Assembly: GCF_000400485.1 (NCBI RefSeq)
Contig: NZ_ASHR01000031.1
Location: 1 to 56,413 of the forward strand
Direction: 5' to 3'
DNA from: Agrococcus pavilionensis RW1
GTDB lineage: Bacteria; Actinomycetota; Actinomycetes; Actinomycetales; Microbacteriaceae
DNA: 56,413 bases
The translations under genes and the position numbers were made by a program. The notes beneath the pieces were generated by a model. It had not been told where the DNA came from, ran no database searches, and saw only the letters and a program-made list of their open reading frames with translations. Of the stretch, positions 55,179 to 56,413 are shown piece after piece (positions within the stretch are counted from its first letter, which is position 1; each line of letters starts with the position of its first letter).

Positions 55179-56066
55179 TCAGGCGGCGAGCGCGACGCCG
55201 GTCGCGACGGCGCGCAACGCCTCCTCGTCGAGCGACAGGTACCGCTGGGTGGTCGCGAGCGAGGCGTGCCCGAGCATCAGCTGCACGGCGCGGAGATCCT
55301 TCGTGGCGCGGTAGGCGGCGGTGGCACCGGCGTGGCGGAGGGCGTGGGGGTTCCATCCGGTGACGCGCTTGATGATCTTGTGCATCGAGTCGGGGTGCAT
55401 GTGGGAGGCGGTGCCGAGGCCGGGGAAGTACCAGCCGCGGGGGTCGTCGAGCTGCTGCTCGAGCGCGTCGAGCGCGTGGCGGAGGTCGGGGTGCATGTAG
55501 ACGATGCGGATGCGTCCGCCTTTCCCGGTGACGCGGAGCGCGTCGCCTGTGCGGTCGGTGGTGCGGAGCGTGGCGATCTCGGTGAGGCGGAGGCAGGCGT
55601 AGCGGGCGAGGAGGATCGCGGCGCGGTCGCGGGTGGTGACGTGGCCGAGGGCGAGTCGCATGTCGGTGTCGGGGATCACGCGCGGCGGGGCGGGGATCAC
55701 GTGCACGGGGTAGAGGCGGGAGGCGACGTCGGCGGCGACGTGCCCGTTCTCGTGGAGCCAGGTGAAGAAGCGGCGGGCGGAGGATCGGCGTGACTTCATC
55801 GTCTCGGCGGAGTAGTGGCGGTGGGCGGGGTGCATCCACGCTTCGAGGTCGCCGGTGGTGATGAGCTCGAGGGACGGTGCGAGCTGGGTGATGGCGGTGG
55901 CGTGGAGGAGTCGGAGGCGGATGGTGCGGGGTGCTGCGCCGGTCGCGCGGAGGTGGGTCGCGTAGGCGGTGAGCAGCACCTGGGGAGTGCTGGGGTACAT
56001 GACCGCATCCTGGGGTACGGGGTGGCGGCTCGCCATAGGGCGAGGGAATCTCAGTACCTCTCCCAT
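55179..56066 (-). CDS. int: tyrosine integrase
   Basis: The up to 295-residue protein carries out site-specific recombination between attP and the tRNA attB. The core-binding domain spans about residues 25-120 (VLLTAYATHLRATGAAPRTI). The catalytic domain holds the full set: Arg160 (ACLRLTEIA), Lys182 (TGKGGR), His241 and Arg244 (HALRHAGA), His267 (LGHASL) and Tyr276 (TQRYLS). ATG 56066 gives the longest form; ATG 56036 and ATG 56000 are alternatives and no ribosome binding site decides. It converges on the late operon. Confidence 0.92.
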   Translation of the reverse strand: MGEVLRFPRPMASRHPVPQDAVMYPSTPQVLLTAYATHLRATGAAPRTIRLRLLHATAITQLAPSLELITTGDLEAWMHPAHRHYSAETMKSRRSSARRFFTWLHENGHVAADVASRLYPVHVIPAPPRVIPDTDMRLALGHVTTRDRAAILLARYACLRLTEIATLRTTDRTGDALRVTGKGGRIRIVYMHPDLRHALDALEQQLDDPRGWYFPGLGTASHMHPDSMHKIIKRVTGWNPHALRHAGATAAYRATKDLRAVQLMLGHASLATTQRYLSLDEEALRAVATGVALAA

Positions 56067-56102
56067 AATCGGGACGCTGTTCGCTTGGCGTTCGCGTAGC
56101 GG

Positions 56103-56294
56103 TCAGGCGCGCGCGGCCGTGATGCGCGCGCAGCGCCGGCAGCGGGGGTTGTGGCTGATCTGGCGTGCGCTCGCGCTCTCGGCGACGAGAGCGCCGCAGA
56201 CGGTGTGGCCGGCGTCGAGGTCGGCGGCGACGTGCACGACCGCCTCCCACGATCCTCGCCGGTAGGAGGCGGTCGTGACCACGTGGACGGGCAT
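56103..56294 (-). CDS. small Cys-containing protein upstream of integrase
   Basis: The start at ATG 56294 is preferred because it overlaps the stop of the upstream gene (TGATG); GTG 56297 is possible. The 63-residue product (VHVAADLDAGHTVCGALVAE, then NPRCRRCARITAA) has CxxC plus a further Cys and His, possibly a zinc site. It may be co-transcribed with int. Function unknown. Confidence 0.5.
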   Translation of the reverse strand: MPVHVVTTASYRRGSWEAVVHVAADLDAGHTVCGALVAESASARQISHNPRCRRCARITAARA

Positions 56295-56413
56295 CACGCG
56301 CTCGGCTTCAGCGTCGAGACGATCGCGAGCTTCGCGCGCTCGGGAGCGGTGGGCGCGGTGCGCGGGTGGAGGGGCACCACGTCGGCACCCTCGCCGTTCT
56401 CGGGTGCCGACAC
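56294..56413 (-). CDS. partial hypothetical protein, runs to the window edge
   Basis: On the minus strand, 39 codons are open from a GTG at the very edge of the window to TGA at 56294-56296. The product (VSAPENGEGADVVPLHPRTA, ending ERAKLAIVSTLKPSA) shows coding-like composition. The true start may be this GTG or beyond the window. Function cannot be told. Confidence 0.4.
   Translation of the reverse strand: MSAPENGEGADVVPLHPRTAPTAPERAKLAIVSTLKPSA

Noticed and set aside
56079-56095. Two GTTCGC direct repeats 11 bases apart upstream of integrase, possible arm-type or SOS sites
   Set aside because: They are direct rather than inverted, so not an SOS box, and too short to claim integrase binding without attP.
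1-56413. CRISPR arrays and insertion sequences
   Set aside because: No regularly spaced long direct repeats and no transposase motifs were seen on either strand.

Overview
The window is high-GC actinobacterial DNA, most likely from a Microbacteriaceae member (Agrococcus-like is a guess; no marker gene fixes the genus). Positions 1-10.9 kb are ordinary host chromosome. From about 10.94 kb to the right edge it is an integrated siphovirus-type prophage whose right boundary lies beyond the window.

Host part: a DUF1684 protein, a luciferase-like flavin oxidoreductase, a D-threonine-aldolase/DSD1-type PLP enzyme, an APC permease, a PAP2 phosphatase, a DCoH-VOC fusion protein, a quinone-reductase-type MDR enzyme, a lipoprotein, a CAT-anticodon tRNA, a transporter-glycosyltransferase operon, peptide deformylase and a small basic protein.

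The left prophage end is a 37-nt 3' fragment of a tRNA (probably tRNA-Asn), followed on the host side by its terminator. The 3' end of a small Cro/CI-type repressor gene runs into this tRNA-derived attL. Divergent promoters that look leaderless then separate the repressor from a rightward early operon. That operon carries an excisionase-like HTH protein, HNH protein, RuvC-like nuclease, lambda-Exo-type nuclease with RecT, many small zinc-finger-like proteins, a replication initiator with iteron-like repeats inside its gene, a possible helicase loader, DnaB and SSB. Most of its genes overlap by 1, 4 or 8 bases. A secreted protein with a cell-wall-binding type 2 repeat sits at its end and may be lysogenic cargo.

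A second transcription unit begins around 27.9 kb with HNH proteins. It continues into terminase, portal, ClpP-type protease with a nested scaffold start, decoration and capsid proteins, connectors, tail tube, a tail chaperone with a CCCAAAA -1 frameshift site, tape measure, minor tail proteins and a beta-helix-like fibre. Then come an M23 endolysin, membrane proteins, a collagen-like protein, a tail protein containing a PhoD phosphatase/phosphodiesterase domain, and a holin. Two antisense genes interrupt the structural block: an HNH homing endonuclease between terminase and portal, and a small membrane-protein gene with its own promoter-like sequence. After a bidirectional terminator, the leftward tyrosine integrase and two small leftward genes end the window.

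Points most worth a second look: the repressor/attL overlap (possible integration-dependent immunity), the iteron array in the initiator gene, the perfect palindrome at a frame disruption, the PhoD tail enzyme and the antisense membrane gene.
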